Assembly: GCF_900128505.1 (NCBI RefSeq)
Contig: NZ_LT669941.1
Coordinates: forward strand, 124,001-188,000
DNA from: Parabacteroides timonensis
GTDB taxonomy: Bacteria; Bacteroidota; Bacteroidia; Bacteroidales; Tannerellaceae
DNA: 64,000 bases
Direction of reading: 5' to 3'
Shown here: positions 52,645 to 61,316 of the stretch, one piece after another
Layout: each line of letters opens with the position of its first letter
Position numbering within the stretch: the first letter of the stretch is position 1
Translations under genes and position numbers: made by a program
The notes under the pieces: generated by a model
The model's database searches: none
Told to the model about the DNA's origin: nothing
What the model saw: the letters and a program-made list of their open reading frames with translations, nothing else

Positions 52645-54321
52645 TCATACAAACAATTCATTTTCTGTAAAGTTCCCTAACTTGCGATATTTCTCATAGA
52701 GAGCTAGATAGGCCTGGTGATTCTCGTGATTCGGATAATATTCTTTCGCGAATCCTTGTCCCATAGCTTGCTGAGCGTCTTCTATTTTAGCGTATACACC
52801 GGCAGCTACTGCGGCGAACATAGAGGCACCGAAGGCACAGGCTTGTTCTGCTTTGGCTACTTTGATCGGCATATTCAGTACGTCTGCCAACGTTTGCATG
52901 ACGAACGGTGATTTCAGGGAGATACCACCAATACCGATCACACTTTCGATCTTGATACCGTTTTCCAGGAAGCGGTCTACAATAGCTTTCGATCCGAATG
53001 CGGTTGCTTCAACCAGTGCACGGAAGATAAGCGGAGCAGAGCTTGCCAGATTCAGGCCTGTTATCGTTCCTTTGACCAGTTGGCTGGCATCAGGTGTGCG
53101 GCGCCCGTTCATCCAGTCTACAGCTAGAATGGTACTTTCGCTTACCGGAACTTTGGCTGCTTCCTCGGAAAGAATGGGTATAATCTTACCGGCTGTTTCT
53201 TCAATCAGCTTAGCTTTTGTCTCTTCGTCGATCAGGCTACTTTTAGACAGGATATTTTCGACTGGCCATGCCAATACATTTTTGAACCAGGCATAGATAT
53301 CGCCGAATCCGGATTGTCCGGCTTCCAGTCCGATCATACCGGGGATAACGGAACCATCTACCTGTCCGCAGATGCCGGGAACCAGTTTATCGCCCATCTC
53401 TTCATAAGAGGATACCATGATGTCACAGGTAGAAGTACCGATTACACGGACAAATGTGCGTGGAGTAATTTCAGCACCTACTGCACCCATATGGCAGTCG
53501 AATGCCCCTACGGCTACGGCTACATTGGTTGTTAGCCCCAGGCGTTTAGCCCATTCTTCTGTCAGGTGACCTATGGAAATGTCACTGGTATATGTCTTTT
53601 CAAACAGGTGACTGCGGAAACCGGCCAGTAGCGGTTCGAGTGTTGTCAGGAACTCTTCGGAAGGAAGACCATCCCATTTTTCTAACCACATAGCTTTGTG
53701 TCCGGCTGCACAACGACTGCGATACACTTCTTCCGGTTTGTTCTTTCCTGTGATCAGGGCCGGTAACCAGTCGCAATGTTCGATCCAGGCATAAGCCGCT
53801 TTGCGGATGCTTTCATCTTCACGAAGTACATGTGCCATCTTGGCCCATACCCATTCGGAGGAGTAAATACCTCCTTCATAGGCAGTATAATCGATGCCCC
53901 AGCGTTTTGCCAGTTCATTGATTTCTGCAGCTTCTTTAATCGCTGTATGGTCTTTCCAAAGTACGAACATGGCATTCGGATTTTCTGCAAACTCAGGCAG
54001 AAGGGCGAGGGGAGTACCTTCTTTATCTGTCAGGACGGGGGTACTACCCGTTGTATCGAAGGCAATACCCACTACTTTTTCAGCAGTACCTGCCGGACAT
54101 TTAGCCAATGACTCTTTTATGGTAGTTTCCAGTCCTTCAATATAATCCAACGGATGCTGGCGGTAACGATTTTTGAGTGGATCGCAGTATTTGCCTTCCA
54201 TCCAGCGCGAATAATATTTAACGGCGGAAGCTAACTCTTCACCTGTGGCTGCGTTTACGACTACGGCGCGACAAGAGTCGCTACCGTAATCCAAACCTAT
54301 TACATATCTTTCGTTAGCCAT
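52645..54321 (-). CDS. araB: Ribulokinase (FGGY family)
   Basis: A 558-aa sugar kinase phosphorylating L-ribulose. The N-terminus YVIGLDYGSDSCRAVVV is the first phosphate-binding loop; VVGIAFDTTGSTPV, GAFDCHMGAVG and the C-terminal FGGY signature region (IESVIGIGGISLKSPFVMQTLADVL) follow. Length fits AraB (about 550-570). It starts 3 bp after araA, so translation is coupled. Confidence 0.95.
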   Translation of the reverse strand: MANERYVIGLDYGSDSCRAVVVNAATGEELASAVKYYSRWMEGKYCDPLKNRYRQHPLDYIEGLETTIKESLAKCPAGTAEKVVGIAFDTTGSTPVLTDKEGTPLALLPEFAENPNAMFVLWKDHTAIKEAAEINELAKRWGIDYTAYEGGIYSSEWVWAKMAHVLREDESIRKAAYAWIEHCDWLPALITGKNKPEEVYRSRCAAGHKAMWLEKWDGLPSEEFLTTLEPLLAGFRSHLFEKTYTSDISIGHLTEEWAKRLGLTTNVAVAVGAFDCHMGAVGAEITPRTFVRVIGTSTCDIMVSSYEEMGDKLVPGICGQVDGSVIPGMIGLEAGQSGFGDIYAWFKNVLAWPVENILSKSSLIDEETKAKLIEETAGKIIPILSEEAAKVPVSESTILAVDWMNGRRTPDASQLVKGTITGLNLASSAPLIFRALVEATAFGSKAIVDRFLENGIKIESVIGIGGISLKSPFVMQTLADVLNMPIKVAKAEQACAFGASMFAAVAAGVYAKIEDAQQAMGQGFAKEYYPNHENHQAYLALYEKYRKLGNFTENELFV

Positions 54322-54324
54322 GAT

Positions 54325-55833
54325 TTAAGATTGTAAAGCGCGGTTCAACATATAATACAGGTCGTTGTACTGCAATTCTTTCTTGAAAGAGGAAATAGTT
54401 GTATCCTTGTCGATAACTACCATTTCGATACCGGCTATGTCGGCATAATCTTCCAGGTATTCTACAGTCAGGTCGTATGAGAAACTGGTGTGGTGTGTTC
54501 CACCGGCCAGAATCCAGGCAGCAGCTCCAATTTCGAGGTTGGGCTGTGGAATCCACAAAGCACTGGCTACCGGAAGTTTGGGAAGCGGCTTGCTCTTGAT
54601 GCAGTCAACTTTATTTACGATGAGGCGGAAACGGTTGCCCATGTCTACGATGGTTGCAGCTACTCCTTCACCTGGTTTGCTGGTGAATACAAGGCGTGCT
54701 GTTTCGCTATCGATACCGATACTCAGGCGGTGTACTTCCAGTTTCGGCTTCTGTTCTGCGATAAGCGGACAGATTTCCAACATGTGAGCTTGCAGGATAG
54801 CACTCTGTTCGCCGTCGAAATTCAGGGTATAGTCTTCAAGGAAAGAACAACCTTTCGGCATACCTTGGCTCATGAACCACATGGTACGGAACAAAGCAGC
54901 AGTTTTCCAGTCACCTTCTGCGCCGAAACCATATCCTTCTGCCATCAGACGCTGTGAGGCCAGTCCGGGAATCTGATCAAAATTACCCAGGTCGTCGAAA
55001 TTGGTGGTAAATGCTTTGGCTCCTTTCTCTTTCAGGATACGACGGATAGCGATTTCTGCTTTAGCTGAATTCCAAATCTTTGTATAGGCTTCTGTTTTTT
55101 CATCTTCCAATTCGGGAGCGTGATCGTACTCTGCAAAATATTGCTGAACGAGTGCACGTGTGTCTTTGTCATCTACTGCATTGTAGTATTCCATAACGTC
55201 ATTGATTGGGCAATAGTCGACGTGATAACCTAACTTTAGTTCGGCTTCTACCTTGTCGCCATCTGTCACGGCTACATTGTTCATCTGGTCGCCAAAGCGG
55301 ATGATCAGCATATCCTGTGCATCTGCCCATGCAGCAGCAACGCGCATCCATACAGCGATACGAGCCTGTGCTTTTTCATCTTGCCAGTGACCGACTACCA
55401 CTTTGCGGTTTTTACGCATGCGGCTTACCATATGGCCGAATTCGCGATCACCGTGGGCGGATTGGTTCAGGTTCATGAAGTCCATATCCATGGTTTCCCA
55501 GGGAATTTCTTTGTTGAACTGTGTGTGGAAATGCAATAACGGTTTTTTCAGCTCCTGTAATCCGTGTATCCACATTTTAGCCGGAGAGAAAGTGTGCATC
55601 CAGGTGATGACACCTACGCACTTATCGTCGTTGTTGGCAGCTTTGAAAGCAGCAGTAACTTCTTTGGCAGAGTTAACAGTGCCTTTGTAGACTACTTTGA
55701 TGGGAAGGTTTCCGGAATCATTCAATCCCTTTACCATTTCATTGGAATGTGCATCCACTTGTACGACTGCGTCGCCTCCGTACAGAAGCTGGGCTCCTGT
55801 AACGAACCATACTTCTAAATCTTTAAAATTCAT
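54325..55833 (-). CDS. araA: L-arabinose isomerase
   Basis: A 502-aa Mn-dependent enzyme turning L-arabinose into L-ribulose. Family text: EVWFVTGAQLLYGGDAVVQV at the N-terminus, TWMHTFSPAKMWI, HTQFNKEIPW, FGAEGDWKTAALFRTMWFM with catalytic Glu, and GGTHHTSFSYDLT near the C-terminus with metal-binding His. Length is typical. It lies between araD and araB. Confidence 0.97.
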   Translation of the reverse strand: MNFKDLEVWFVTGAQLLYGGDAVVQVDAHSNEMVKGLNDSGNLPIKVVYKGTVNSAKEVTAAFKAANNDDKCVGVITWMHTFSPAKMWIHGLQELKKPLLHFHTQFNKEIPWETMDMDFMNLNQSAHGDREFGHMVSRMRKNRKVVVGHWQDEKAQARIAVWMRVAAAWADAQDMLIIRFGDQMNNVAVTDGDKVEAELKLGYHVDYCPINDVMEYYNAVDDKDTRALVQQYFAEYDHAPELEDEKTEAYTKIWNSAKAEIAIRRILKEKGAKAFTTNFDDLGNFDQIPGLASQRLMAEGYGFGAEGDWKTAALFRTMWFMSQGMPKGCSFLEDYTLNFDGEQSAILQAHMLEICPLIAEQKPKLEVHRLSIGIDSETARLVFTSKPGEGVAATIVDMGNRFRLIVNKVDCIKSKPLPKLPVASALWIPQPNLEIGAAAWILAGGTHHTSFSYDLTVEYLEDYADIAGIEMVVIDKDTTISSFKKELQYNDLYYMLNRALQS

Positions 55834-55868
55834 GGTTTGTTGATTTAATAGTTATAATGATTGATTGT

Positions 55869-56555
55869 TTATTTTTGTCCGTAGTAAGCATTAGGACCGT
55901 GTTTACGGTAAAAATGCTTAGTTATCAGATGTTTGTTCATTGTAAGTCCGGGATTGATGCCATAGGAGATATAAGCCATCTTGGCTACCTGTTCCATTAC
56001 GACCGCATTATGTACGGCGTCATCGGCATTCTTTCCCCAGGAAAACGGACCGTGGTTCTCAACCAGTACCCCAGGTATGTGAACCGGATTTAAATTGTTA
56101 AATCGTTCAACGATCACATTTCCGGTTTCTTTTTCATATTCACCTTCAATCTCTTGCTGTGTCATCTGGCGTGTACAAGGGATTGCATCACTGAAATAGT
56201 CAGCATGCGTTGTGCCTATATTAGGAATGTCCCGTCCGGCCTGTGCCCAGGATGTTGCGTAGGTGGAATGTGTATGTACGATGCCTCCGATTTCTGGAAA
56301 GGCATTATATAATACTAAATGAGTAGGAGTGTCAGACGACGGTTTTAGAGTTCCCTCCAGAATATTACCCTGTAAATCGAGAACAACCATATCACTGGTT
56401 TTCATTGTTTCATAAGAAACCCCAGATGGTTTGATCACAACCAAACCTTTTTCGCGGTCAATTGCGCTCACATTTCCCCAGGTAAAAATGACTAATCCAT
56501 GTTTTACCAGATCTAAGTTAGCTTTGAAAACCTTTTCTTTTAATTCTTCAACCAT
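55869..56555 (-). CDS. araD: L-ribulose-5-phosphate 4-epimerase
   Basis: A 228-aa class II aldolase-type Zn enzyme making D-xylulose-5-P. The frame stays open upstream, but the family starts at [14 protein letters not shown] (ATG 56555), so the earlier start at 56630 would put a false hydrophobic leader in the regulatory region. Visible: [27 protein letters not shown], the zinc-binding [20 protein letters not shown] and ENHGPFSWG. First gene of the arabinose operon, with a palindromic operator candidate upstream. Confidence 0.96.
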   Translation of the reverse strand: MVEELKEKVFKANLDLVKHGLVIFTWGNVSAIDREKGLVVIKPSGVSYETMKTSDMVVLDLQGNILEGTLKPSSDTPTHLVLYNAFPEIGGIVHTHSTYATSWAQAGRDIPNIGTTHADYFSDAIPCTRQMTQQEIEGEYEKETGNVIVERFNNLNPVHIPGVLVENHGPFSWGKNADDAVHNAVVMEQVAKMAYISYGINPGLTMNKHLITKHFYRKHGPNAYYGQK

Positions 56556-56606
56556 TACCGTTATTGTTTTGTGGTTTATTATATACTTAATATATAGTTT
56601 GTATAT

Positions 56607-56638
56607 AATAATAAGTATAGATATATACACTTATTATT
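56607..56638 (-). promoter_or_regulatory. Candidate AraR operator upstream of araD
   Basis: AATAATAAGTATA (56607-56619) and TACACTTATTATT (56626-56638) form a palindrome with 12 of 13 bases paired around 6 bases. It lies 7 bases downstream of a TACTTTTA -7-like element read on the minus strand, as expected for a repressor site. The link to AraR is inferred. Confidence 0.55.
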
Positions 56639-56645
56639 GATGGTG

Positions 56646-56653
56646 TAAAAGTA
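56646..56653 (-). promoter_or_regulatory. Possible -7 element of the araD operon
   Basis: Minus strand TACTTTTA (one mismatch to TAnnTTTG), with TTG 22 bases upstream in the T-run of the araR terminator. Confidence 0.4.
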
Positions 56654-56675
56654 ACACCTTATTCGGATAATGGTA

Positions 56676-56706
56676 CAAAAAAAGCTATGTTTTAAAACAT
56701 AGCTTG
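56676..56706 (-). terminator. Terminator of the galM-galK-araR operon
   Basis: AGCTATGTTTT/AAAACATAGCT, a perfect 11-bp stem, followed on the minus strand by seven T. It separates araR from the araD operon. Confidence 0.88.
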
Positions 56707-56763
56707 TGACTTTTTAAGAGTATACTTAACAAGTAAAGGGAAAAATATTTCTATTCTTCTTTA

Positions 56764-57456
56764 TTATAAGGAGAAATAGAATCCTTGGTCAAGCAACCGA
56801 TCATATTTTTCTTTGTTGAACATATAATAGAAAGCGCCTCTTTTGGAACTTTTTTTGTCTTTCTCGTCAAGTTTCTCAAGGATATCCATAGAGTTGAGTT
56901 TCTTGCGGAAATTACGTTTATCCAGTGGAGTCTGGTAAATAGCTTCATACAAACTTTGAAGCTGGGGTAGGGTGAATTTCTCAGGAAGAAGATTAAAACC
57001 GACCGGACGGGTAGCAGCTTTTCTCTTCAGGCGAGCCAGCGTGTCGGTAATCATTTGGTTATGGTCAAAGATCAGATTGGGTACTTCGCTGAGCTTTGTC
57101 CATTCGGCATTATGTTCTTTCAATAATTCCGGGTTGAAGTCATTCATATTGACTAATGAATAGTATGCTACGGAGATAACCCGTTCCCCTAAGTCGCGGG
57201 TAACATCTCCGTAGGCACCTACCTGTTCCATAAAAAGATTATCGATACCGGAGCATTCGGTAAGTACGCGTGAAGCCGCTTCGCCGATGCTTTCGCCGGA
57301 TTTGATAAAACCGCCCATCAGAGACCACTGTCCTTGTAGTGGCTCAAAATTCCGTTTGTAAAGTAAAACATTGAGTTCACTATTATTAAACCCCAGGATG
57401 ATACAATCTACTGAAACAAAAAATTTGACTTCGTTCTGATAAAATGCGGCTGTCAT
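56764..57456 (-). CDS. araR: NUDIX-domain transcriptional regulator of arabinose use
   Basis: A 230-aa protein with a NUDIX fold (residues about 8-140) and a C-terminal winged helix (about 150-225). The Nudix box reads GGFIKSGESIGEAASRVLTECSG: the catalytic REUXEE block is degenerate (RVLTECSG), so it likely binds rather than cleaves its ligand. It matches the AraR type described in Bacteroides thetaiotaomicron, which controls arabinose genes. Here it sits between galK and the araD operon, supporting the call. Probable effector is L-arabinose. Confidence 0.85.
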   Translation of the reverse strand: MTAAFYQNEVKFFVSVDCIILGFNNSELNVLLYKRNFEPLQGQWSLMGGFIKSGESIGEAASRVLTECSGIDNLFMEQVGAYGDVTRDLGERVISVAYYSLVNMNDFNPELLKEHNAEWTKLSEVPNLIFDHNQMITDTLARLKRKAATRPVGFNLLPEKFTLPQLQSLYEAIYQTPLDKRNFRKKLNSMDILEKLDEKDKKSSKRGAFYYMFNKEKYDRLLDQGFYFSL

Positions 57457-57482
57457 GATTTTATGGATATTGAATTAATTTA

Positions 57483-58628
57483 TTAAGCGAGTTTGCGTGC
57501 ACCGTCGCTGATTACTACTTCGTATACTTTAGGTTCGTGACCGAATTTCTTTGTATAAGAATCGAAAGCTTCTTTGATAAATGCATCATGCAATTCGTCT
57601 TTTACAAGGTTGATAGTACAACCTCCGAAGCCACCACCCATTACACGTGAACCTGTTACGCCACATTTCTTGGCAACATCGTTCAGGAAGTCCAACTCTT
57701 CGCAGCTTACTTCGTATAGCTTGCTCATTCCATGATGAGTTTCATACATTTTCAGACCTACAGTTTCGTAGTCACCTTTTTCCAAAGCTTCGCAAACGTC
57801 GAGTACGCGCTGTACTTCTTCGATCACGTATTCGGCACGCATATAATCTTCTGCGCTGATATCGCCTTTCACTTCGTTCAGCATGTCCATTGTTGCGTCA
57901 CGCAGGAATTCTACTTCTGGGTGATTGCGACGGATGGCAGCTGCTGCATTTTCACAAGACTGGCGACGTTTGTTATAAGCAGAAGATGCCAGTTCGTGTT
58001 TTACAACAGAGTCCAGCAAAACCAGTTTATAACCAACCGGATTGAATGGGAAATATTTATATTCTAAAGAACGGCAATCTAAACGAATTAAGCTTCCTTC
58101 TTTACCGAATACGGAAGCGAACTGGTCCATAATACCGCAGTTAACACCACAATAGTTGTGTTCTGTAGATTGACCGATCTTAGCTAATTCGAATTTGTCA
58201 ATGCCTAGAGAGAAAAGATCATTCAATGCGAATGCGTAAGTGCTTTCTAAAGCGGCAGATGAAGACATTCCGGCACCCAGAGGTACATCACCGGCAAATA
58301 CAGTATCGAATCCCTGGATTTGACCGCCACGTTTGATGATCTCACGGCATACACCGAAAATGTATCTAGCCCAGCTTGCTTTTGGTGCATCTTCTTCGTT
58401 CAATCCGAATTCAGCATAGTCATTCAGGTCGATAGAGAATGCGCGAACTTTACCTGTGCCGTTCGGCTTGATCTCTGCGATCATACCTTTGTCGATAGCA
58501 CCAGGAAATACGAAACCGCCATTATAGTCTGTGTGTTCACCGATCAGGTTAATACGACCAGGAGAAGCATATACACTACCTTCTGTATTAAATAACTCTT
58601 GAAATTTATCTCTGATTTTTTTCTGCAT
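57483..58628 (-). CDS. galK: Galactokinase
   Basis: A 381-aa GHMP-family kinase phosphorylating galactose at C1. Start ATG 58628 (MQKKIRDKFQELF); an earlier in-frame start at 58682 would add non-family residues. Motifs: GRINLIGEHTDYNGGFVFP (galactose binding), PLGAGMSSSAALE (ATP loop) and the C-terminal GSRVMGGGFGGCTINLV. Follows the sugar permease after a 99-bp gap containing a palindrome that surrounds a -7 element. Confidence 0.96.
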   Translation of the reverse strand: MQKKIRDKFQELFNTEGSVYASPGRINLIGEHTDYNGGFVFPGAIDKGMIAEIKPNGTGKVRAFSIDLNDYAEFGLNEEDAPKASWARYIFGVCREIIKRGGQIQGFDTVFAGDVPLGAGMSSSAALESTYAFALNDLFSLGIDKFELAKIGQSTEHNYCGVNCGIMDQFASVFGKEGSLIRLDCRSLEYKYFPFNPVGYKLVLLDSVVKHELASSAYNKRRQSCENAAAAIRRNHPEVEFLRDATMDMLNEVKGDISAEDYMRAEYVIEEVQRVLDVCEALEKGDYETVGLKMYETHHGMSKLYEVSCEELDFLNDVAKKCGVTGSRVMGGGFGGCTINLVKDELHDAFIKEAFDSYTKKFGHEPKVYEVVISDGARKLA

Positions 58629-58660
58629 GATATTATTACTTTTAAAGGTTATATAAAAGA

Positions 58661-58704
58661 TGAAGAAATTATCCGACCACAAATATAGTTAGATAATTTC
58701 TTCA
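58661..58704 (-). promoter_or_regulatory. Palindrome flanking a -7 element before galK
   Basis: TGAAGAAATTATC (58661-58673) pairs perfectly with GATAATTTCTTCA (58692-58704). In the 18-base loop, 58680-58687 reads TATATTTG on the minus strand, a TAnnTTTG match. It may be an operator around an internal galK promoter or an intercistronic RNA hairpin. Confidence 0.55.
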
Positions 58705-58727
58705 ATCATAAATTTTACACTTATTTT

Positions 58728-60011
58728 TTATTTAACAGGAATATCTGTATTTACATTTTTACATCCGATCAATGCATAGAACAACAGGTAAGCCAAGGCA
58801 ATGATAATTACTACGAAACTTGCCATAAATCCAACAGAGTCGGATACTGCACCCTGAAGTAATGGTAACAAACCACCACCGCAAACCAATACCATAAAGA
58901 GACCGGAAGCAGCTTCTGTATATTTACCCAAACCTTCAACTGCCAGGTTAAAAATGCCACCCCACATGATAGAAGTACAAAGTCCGCAAAGCGCAAAGAA
59001 CATGATGCTGATAGGAACCTGTGCCATACCGAATGAGATATCGCTCATAAATACCGGCATACTTACGTGTGTTGTAATCGGGCAGACGAATGCTAAAGCG
59101 ATAAAAATTAGTCCTAAGGTAGAAGCAAAAGTAAGCATTTGTTTACTTGAGAACTTAGCACCCAGTGATGCACCTACTAAACGGCCGATCAACATAAGGA
59201 ACCAGTAAGTACCTACAACAGATCCTGCGATAGTAGAGTCGATAGCCAGACCACCGCCAGCTTCCGGAGTCATCATAAACAGACCTGCGAAGTGAGGGAT
59301 ACCAACTTCAATACCAACATATACGAAAATAGCCAAAGCGCCCAGTTTGAAGTGACGGAATGATAAAGGACTGTGAGTATCTTTCACATCTTTCTTAGCA
59401 ATAGACAAGTTCGGTTCCGGAATGTTCATGATGAACAATACCAGGAATGCAATAGCGAAGATAGCCATAGCGATATACAATGCCGGCAATGCTTTTGCAA
59501 TCGTACGTTCTTCTACAACTGTACCCATCAGGTAACCAACCAATACAGGAACGATAGTAGCTGACAAAGAGTTCAGTGAACCACCCATCTGGATCAACTG
59601 ATTACCTTTCTTACCACCACCACCTAATGTGTTCAACATCGGGTTAACTACTGTATTCAACATACACATAGAGAAGCCTGAAACGAATGCACCGGTTACA
59701 TAAACGGCAAATCCCATTGTAGAGGAGAGAGCCTGAATACCTACACCTACGAAACCAACAACGATCGCGATCAATGCTGTTTTCTTATAACCGATCTTCT
59801 GTAATAACAGACCGGAAGGGATACCCATAAAGGCGTAAGCGATAAAGTTAGCAGCAAAACCCAGCGTAGCTTGCAAGTTAGTTGCTCCGAATTCGCTCTG
59901 CACAATTGCACCGAAAGGTGCCGGCAGACCGGTAACGAAAGAGATCATTGCGAATAATGCGAACATCATCGCAATGGGGAGTGCATAATTCTTCTTTTTT
60001 GTAGATTCCAT
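58728..60011 (-). CDS. MFS sugar permease (GluP/FucP type)
   Basis: A 427-aa inner-membrane H+/sugar symporter with about 12 membrane segments. ALPIAMMFALFAMISFVTGL and ATLGFAANFIAYAFMGIPSG resemble the fucose/glucose/galactose permease family, and NTVVNPMLNTLGG is close to the family motif. Located between galM and galK, so galactose (or glucose/galactose) is the likely substrate; arabinose is possible given AraR in the same unit. Confidence 0.88.
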   Translation of the reverse strand: MESTKKKNYALPIAMMFALFAMISFVTGLPAPFGAIVQSEFGATNLQATLGFAANFIAYAFMGIPSGLLLQKIGYKKTALIAIVVGFVGVGIQALSSTMGFAVYVTGAFVSGFSMCMLNTVVNPMLNTLGGGGKKGNQLIQMGGSLNSLSATIVPVLVGYLMGTVVEERTIAKALPALYIAMAIFAIAFLVLFIMNIPEPNLSIAKKDVKDTHSPLSFRHFKLGALAIFVYVGIEVGIPHFAGLFMMTPEAGGGLAIDSTIAGSVVGTYWFLMLIGRLVGASLGAKFSSKQMLTFASTLGLIFIALAFVCPITTHVSMPVFMSDISFGMAQVPISIMFFALCGLCTSIMWGGIFNLAVEGLGKYTEAASGLFMVLVCGGGLLPLLQGAVSDSVGFMASFVVIIIALAYLLFYALIGCKNVNTDIPVK

Positions 60012-60049
60012 TTCTTTTGATTATTTAGATTATTAATGAATCGAGTTTA

Positions 60050-61126
60050 CTATTCAGCAGAGAACTTGTAGATCGTTTTGCTTTTGAATACTTCTCCCGG
60101 ACGAAGAACTGTCGACGGGTATTCCGAATGATTAGGACTGTCGGGATAATGTTGTGTTTCCAGGCAGAGAGCAGCTCTTGCCGGATAGCGTTGTCCGTTC
60201 TTTCCTTCAAAATTGCCGGTCATCCAGTTTCCTGTATATAATTGTACGCCCGGTTCAGTAGTATAGGTTTCCATAATGATACCGGTTTTGGGAGATGAAC
60301 AGCGGGCGCAGAATCCCAGTTCTCCCTGTTCTTTATTTAATATAAAGGTATGGTCGTAACCTCTTGCCCAGGTTAACTGGTCGATCGGCTCGTCGATACG
60401 CGCACCAACCAGATAGGGGGTACGGAAATCCATCGGTGTACCTTCCACTTTCTCCGGGACACCGAAAGGGATTGCTGTATCATCTGTCGGCAGATAATAG
60501 TCGGCGTTGATTGTCAGGGTATGATCTGCCACTGAAGGATCACCTGCTCCCGAAAGGTTGAAATAGGAGTGGTTGGTCAGATTCAGAACGGTAGGTTTGT
60601 CTGTTACTGCCTGATACATGATAACGACTTCATTGTCATTTGTCAGGTGATAAGTAACGGTGGTCTGAAGTGTTCCGGGGAAACCTTCTTCTCCGTCGAC
60701 CGAAGTGTATTTCAGTTCAACGGTTTGATCGTCGGTCTGGTTCAGGTCCCAAACAACAGAATTGAATCCTTTAATTCCGCCATGAAGGCTGTTCGGGCCA
60801 TTATTTATCGCCAGTTTATCGTACACAACACCATCCAGAGTGAATGTACCTTTGGCGATACGGTTTCCGTAACGTCCACAGATAGCTCCGAAATAGGGCT
60901 CTTCAGAGACCAGATATTCATCGAGGGAATTGTGTCCGGTGACTACATCGGTTAACTTGCCGGACCGATCCGGTACCATAAGCGATACAATTTTTGCACC
61001 GTAGTTGGTAATGGTAAGTTCTGCACCTTTTTTATTGGTCAGGATACATAGCATCGTCTCCTTTCCGTCTATAAGCTTGCTGAAGTTTGCTACAGTCAAG
61101 CCAGACAGCGTACTCTTGTTCTTCAT
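60050..61126 (-). CDS. galM: Aldose 1-epimerase (mutarotase)
   Basis: A 358-aa beta-sandwich enzyme interconverting sugar anomers. Markers: NYGAKIVSLMVPDR, GRYGNRIAKGTF, NGPNSLHGG, LTNHSYFNLSG with catalytic His, and the acid/base Glu in ALCLETQHYPDSPNH. No signal peptide, so cytoplasmic. First gene of the galM-permease-galK-araR unit, divergent from the GH51 gene. Confidence 0.95.
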   Translation of the reverse strand: MKNKSTLSGLTVANFSKLIDGKETMLCILTNKKGAELTITNYGAKIVSLMVPDRSGKLTDVVTGHNSLDEYLVSEEPYFGAICGRYGNRIAKGTFTLDGVVYDKLAINNGPNSLHGGIKGFNSVVWDLNQTDDQTVELKYTSVDGEEGFPGTLQTTVTYHLTNDNEVVIMYQAVTDKPTVLNLTNHSYFNLSGAGDPSVADHTLTINADYYLPTDDTAIPFGVPEKVEGTPMDFRTPYLVGARIDEPIDQLTWARGYDHTFILNKEQGELGFCARCSSPKTGIIMETYTTEPGVQLYTGNWMTGNFEGKNGQRYPARAALCLETQHYPDSPNHSEYPSTVLRPGEVFKSKTIYKFSAE

Positions 61127-61268
61127 GTATGTAATGTTATCAAAATTGCGTGTAAAATTAGCCTACTTCTTCGTAATGTAGACGCATGAAAAGATGTTAT
61201 AGAGCATAAAATAGCTTTTTATCCACCAAATAGGTGTATTTGTCCACCTTATGTATGGGTAATTAGTG

Positions 61269-61276
61269 TATATTTG
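61269..61276 (+). promoter_or_regulatory. -7 element of the GH51 gene
   Basis: TATATTTG (TAnnTTTG) 40 bases before the start. It is embedded in TTAGTGTATATTTGCAACTAA, whose ends TTAGT/ACTAA form an inverted repeat and resemble the TAAGTGTA half of the araD palindrome: a possible AraR site. Confidence 0.5.
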
Positions 61277-61316
61277 CAACTAAATAAATCTTTTATTTCA
61301 CAGAAAAACACTTGAT

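Noticed and set aside
56556..56630. N-terminal hydrophobic extension of AraD
   Set aside because: The open frame upstream of ATG 56555 runs through AT-rich regulatory DNA with the operator palindrome; the family begins at MVEELKEK.
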